A stretch of DNA of 64,000 nt from Acanthosoma haemorrhoidale. Lineage: Eukaryota; Arthropoda; Insecta; Hemiptera; Acanthosomatidae. How positions within the stretch are numbered: position 1 is the stretch's first letter; each line of letters begins with the position of its first letter. The DNA lies in NCBI GenBank assembly GCA_930367205.1, contig OV884011.1:37151754-37215753 (forward strand), in the 5' to 3' direction. The notes beneath the pieces were generated by a model, which was given only the letters and a program-made list of their open reading frames with translations, was not told where the DNA came from and ran no database searches. The position numbers were made by a program, and so were the translations under genes. Of the stretch, positions 60,856-64,000 are shown in pieces.

Positions 60856-62919
60856 CGTCGAAATTTGGGTAATCGGTAGTTTTATATAATTTTTATAACC
60901 ATTTCGGTATTTATATCTACGTGTAGGTAGATACAATAAGTACTATTGTATGTTACAATCCTTTTCTAATTGGTACTTCTTTTATCTGTCTGTATGTTCT
61001 ACATTCGATCTGAAATTTCCTGAACATCTTTCTTTCTTTTTTTTCATGGGACTTGCTAAATTATTGGAATCAAACAATCACTAGAATGCAAAATAGAGTT
61101 CCTCTGAAAAAAAAAGATAGTTAAGGTAAAGTTGCGAACCCGCGGTGTAAATGACAAGTTTAATGGGTTTTTTTTAACTCTTTAAAAAACAACACATTAT
61201 TAATTAAGCAATATGTTAAGGTGATCTAGATCCTTAATTTGATACCTCAGTCAAGGTTTTTTAAAATTATTTATTGATGTTTTATGGAGCTTGCTACATT
61301 TTTCATGTATGCCCAGTATCAAATTGGTCCTCCAAGTATACTTTTTTCTATGTAGCTTAAATAGAGGCATTTGTGAGTGCCATAACAAAACCCTACAACC
61401 AAACGAAATCCTAATAATGCATCTATGCGTATAAGGAATTTTTTTAACGATTTGTTTAATAATTTATGTAGTATCAAATCGTACATGCATAAATATATGT
61501 TTAAAATCCAAGTATAATATATGTTCACTACTTGGAACAGAGGCTTTTGTACAAAGGGACCGCTGGGTATTTAGCAAGGATGAGTTAGCTTTGGGCAATG
61601 AACCATTAGACCGTGAAGTGTGATATGGGTCCAGTGCTTTGGGGGCTTAAAGTTTCTTACTAACTTACATTACTCGCTTTCTCTCGAAGCAACGGCGTGA
61701 AGTCCTTATTTCCGAATCCCAAATGGCATTACCTTTTCGATTATGTGAAAATCTTCTCCCCTTCAAAGGCAAGGGCATTATAACGCATATTTATGTTTTT
61801 TTGGCTTCTAGCTATTTAACGTTTTGGGTTATTTGGTTACAGTGGTAGAGGAATAGCATATAATATACTATGACGTATATAACTTGTTTGTCTTTATACT
61901 TACAAATTAGTATTTTAAATACAAATCAGAGAGATTATATTAGAGTTTCCTTGATACGATTAACTAGAACATGGATGTTAGAGATATAACTATTTTTATC
62001 TCCTTCTGATGGGTCTGGCCGGGGTTCACTTAGCCGATAAATGATTAGCTAAGAGAATAGAGTAGCAGTGAATCCAGTTGAGAAAAGAGGAATGAAGGTT
62101 GAGAGGTAACAACCACATCAGTAATTTATGCCCCACTCACAAACTACAGCGACAACATTCGGTTGCCATGGATGATCGTCTGCTGTAATTAGGTTATTGG
62201 TGTATGCCATAATAATAATACCTGGCTATACATCAAACTTGTTTGTCAAAAGAAAGAGGGAATCTTTTGGTACCAAATACCGGATCTTGATTGCCACTAA
62301 TGTCATTTGAAACCAGCACCTTGAAAGTCTTTCGATTGAGTTGTTTTTTTCATAATTCTTATGAATTTGCTGAGCACTCACAAACTTCTCTGAAGGTAGG
62401 GGAGATTATTTCGCCTTCATTCCCTCCCCCCCCCCCACAAACTTCGTAAATCATTCTTAACGGAATTTATTACGGCAGCTCCCCAGTCATAAGTTATTGG
62501 AGTTCCCTTGCTTACTGTCGGTGATGCCAAGGGGTGATCGAATTGTTATAATGGAGAGGTTTTCTTTTCGAACAGGTAGGGAAGAATGGTGTGCCTGCCT
62601 GTCGTGAATTCCTCATCTATGACTTTTTGACTTGGAATTTATCATTGAGGGGGGGGGAAGCTTACATCCATAAGAGAACCAAACATATTAATCGAAGCTA
62701 AAATGGTCGACAATCTTACTTTTATCCATATATTATTCATTCTTTTATAATTTACATTCTGTTTAAATTAATCATTATTTCGTTGGGTTCTGGTTAGTTA
62801 ATGCTCATCAGTATATGTATTCTGGTTAGCCCTCCATTACATGTGTATTTTGTATGTCTTTAATGTTCTAAGAAAAGATATATAATTTGTTGTTGTCATT
62901 ATTTGGATATAGGGATTCG
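60856..62919. other. No gene; upstream side of the 60.5 kb exon
   Basis: If the minus-strand exon is the first, its promoter and 5' UTR lie here, just above 60855. I see no convincing TATA or initiator among the many AT-rich runs. C-run near 62428 and G-run near 62650. Confidence 0.35.
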
Positions 62920-63210
62920 GCCTTAGCCAATGACAAATTGACGGATTACCGAGTCACTATTGTAAATAGGACTGACAAAGACCGGAATGAGGCTGCAATA
63001 GACAAGTTCCAGCCGACTTGATGACTGGAAGTACCGCCGACAGAGGAAGTGTTAAAGCCCTTTGTAAGATGCAGTGTTCGGTCCAATGCCTGCCCACAAC
63101 ACCTCTCTCCTAGATACCCTTAGTCCTCGGGGGTGAAGGACCTCAGCTACAATCCTCCTTCATGAAGTTGACTTCACCAATCCACCTTAAGTAGGGAAAA
63201 AACAAAAAAC
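62920..63210 (+). mobile_element. Possible further LINE 3' end with A-rich tail
   Basis: A GC-richer block (AGCCGACTTGATGACTGG, CCCTTAGTCCTCGGGGG, a CTTCATGAAGTTGACTTCAC near-palindrome) ends AAGTAGGGAAAAAACAAAAA. Composition and the A-rich end resemble non-LTR 3' UTRs. No second copy is present in this window, so the call rests on style only. Confidence 0.3.
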
Positions 63211-63717
63211 GACGTATCAAATTATTTAAGGTTTTGTTTTATGGCAATTTTAATGACTATTTGCATTAATAATCAGTACGGGGAGATTTTTACTTTTATT
63301 ATCTTTTTCAATATTTGATAAATGACCATGTCGGAGGGCACCCGCCGGGGTAGTTTTCATCTGCCCAGCCACTGCCAGGCGGGCGTCAGAAACAGATATG
63401 TGAATAAACCTGTGGTCTTTGACATTAGCTGGTGGTTTAGTTGTAGGGCAGCTTCATTCGTTTTTGTTTATTGTTCAGACTCCATAAGATCTTATGAGTT
63501 GCCCCGATAGTGCACTATGTTCAGGAGAAGAGGTAAAAACTAGGTTTTATTGCTGGTCTTGGAATGACCACGACTTCACACTCGGTATTTAAAGGTAGTC
63601 GAAAACCGTCCGGATTCCAAAGGCGAGTGTGAACCGGAAAGGGGCAGATGGGACCGCTGGGGGAGACGCTACTAGGTATATTTGTAGGGTGGGAAAAAAT
63701 TTTTTTTAGTTAAATTC
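63211..63717. other. No gene seen; GC-richer patch
   Basis: The ORF 63322-63510 starts in GAGGGCACCCGCCGGGG, which is GC-rich in the style of LINE UTRs, but nothing matches elsewhere in the window. Confidence 0.35.
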
Positions 63718-63768
63718 TTTTATTGTGCAATAATTACAATCTGCCTTTTATAAGGCAATAAGTAATGT
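63718..63768 (-). mobile_element. Jockey-type LINE, terminal 50 bases only
   Basis: Plus-strand TTTTATTGTGCAATAATTAC and CTGCCTTTTATAAGGCAATA match the end of the LINE family (TATAAAAGG subfamily). Extreme 5' truncation. Confidence 0.75.
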
Positions 63769-64000
63769 GGGAAAAATTGTGAATAAACCTTTTTAATGGT
63801 TTTATGTAATAATAGTTCACTTTAATATGATTTTCGCTTGGTTGTAACTAACAGAATAGAAGAGACCTTCTTTTACCTTTGTCTTCGCATAATAAGTAAC
63901 TATATTTTAATACCGGAGCATTCTCTCAAGTAATAATTATGATTTCAGCTTGGACAATGTTGGGCCTGCGTTATTCTTTCATCGGCATCGAAACTGTCTG

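Noticed and set aside
1..64000. Search for CRISPR arrays, operons, phage or bacterial defence genes
   Set aside because: No regularly spaced repeats, no dense gene clusters; the content is eukaryotic transposons and AT-rich non-coding DNA.

Overview
The window looks like a piece of an insect nuclear genome. It is AT-rich (roughly two thirds A+T by eye), has no dense ORFs, no bacterial-style operons and no ribosomal or full tRNA genes, and is littered with decayed insect-type transposable elements: jockey-clade LINE fragments, two kinds of Tc1/mariner transposase relics, tRNA-related SINE-like units, a possible Penelope-like repeat and short 3'-end fragments of at least one other LINE. The mix suggests a repeat-rich insect, possibly a hemipteran, but the sequence alone does not fix the order. 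Nearly all of it reads as intergenic or intronic DNA.

Two stretches look like genuine host-gene exons. At 60542-60855 (minus) an island of clearly higher GC begins with an ATG in good context, stays open for 104 codons and stops exactly at a consensus GTAAGT donor, so it looks like the first coding exon of a minus-strand gene. At 47937-48207 (plus) a good acceptor leads into an 89-codon, Cys-containing, basic C-terminus with a stop and an AATAAA 90 bases later, so it looks like a last exon. A third candidate, 4412-4567 (minus), is a 156-base phase 0-0 Ser/Pro/Tyr-rich exon. I could not assign a family to any of them. The three lie far apart on different strands, and I do not connect them into one gene.

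Layout. 0-6 kb: two local repeat pairs (1.8/2.9 kb and 3.3/5.6 kb) and the 4.4 kb candidate exon. 6.7 kb: 3' end of a LINE that recurs at 32.5 and 53.4 kb. 7-19 kb: long unique AT-rich DNA with some splice-like sites. 19.2-20.2 kb: broken mariner transposase. 20.5 kb: SINE-like cluster. 22.1-23.0 and 28.6-29.6 kb: two internally deleted copies of one TIR-bearing DNA transposon, with different parts missing. 24.0, 34.4, 37.2, 39.8, 52.1, 56.4-58.2, 60.1 and 63.7 kb: jockey-type LINE pieces on both strands. 25.4, 38.3, 40.8 and 46.0 kb: more SINE-like units. 35.6-37.0 kb: an inverted pair of a repeat also seen at 18.4 and 42.9 kb. 40.4 kb: a 36-bp minisatellite. 44.6 kb: a spaced 26-bp direct repeat. 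62.9-63.2 kb: a further LINE-like 3' end.

The most interesting structures are the head-to-head tRNA-like SINE units whose outward tails form terminal inverted repeats at several loci; a 171-bp insertion with a perfect 8-bp target duplication inside a LINE reverse transcriptase; the outward-facing junction of two LINE pieces at 57950; and a LINE reduced to its 5' and 3' ends at 52.1-52.65 kb. I see no CRISPR array, defence island, phage, toxin or viral gene, and nothing that supports a new multi-gene system.
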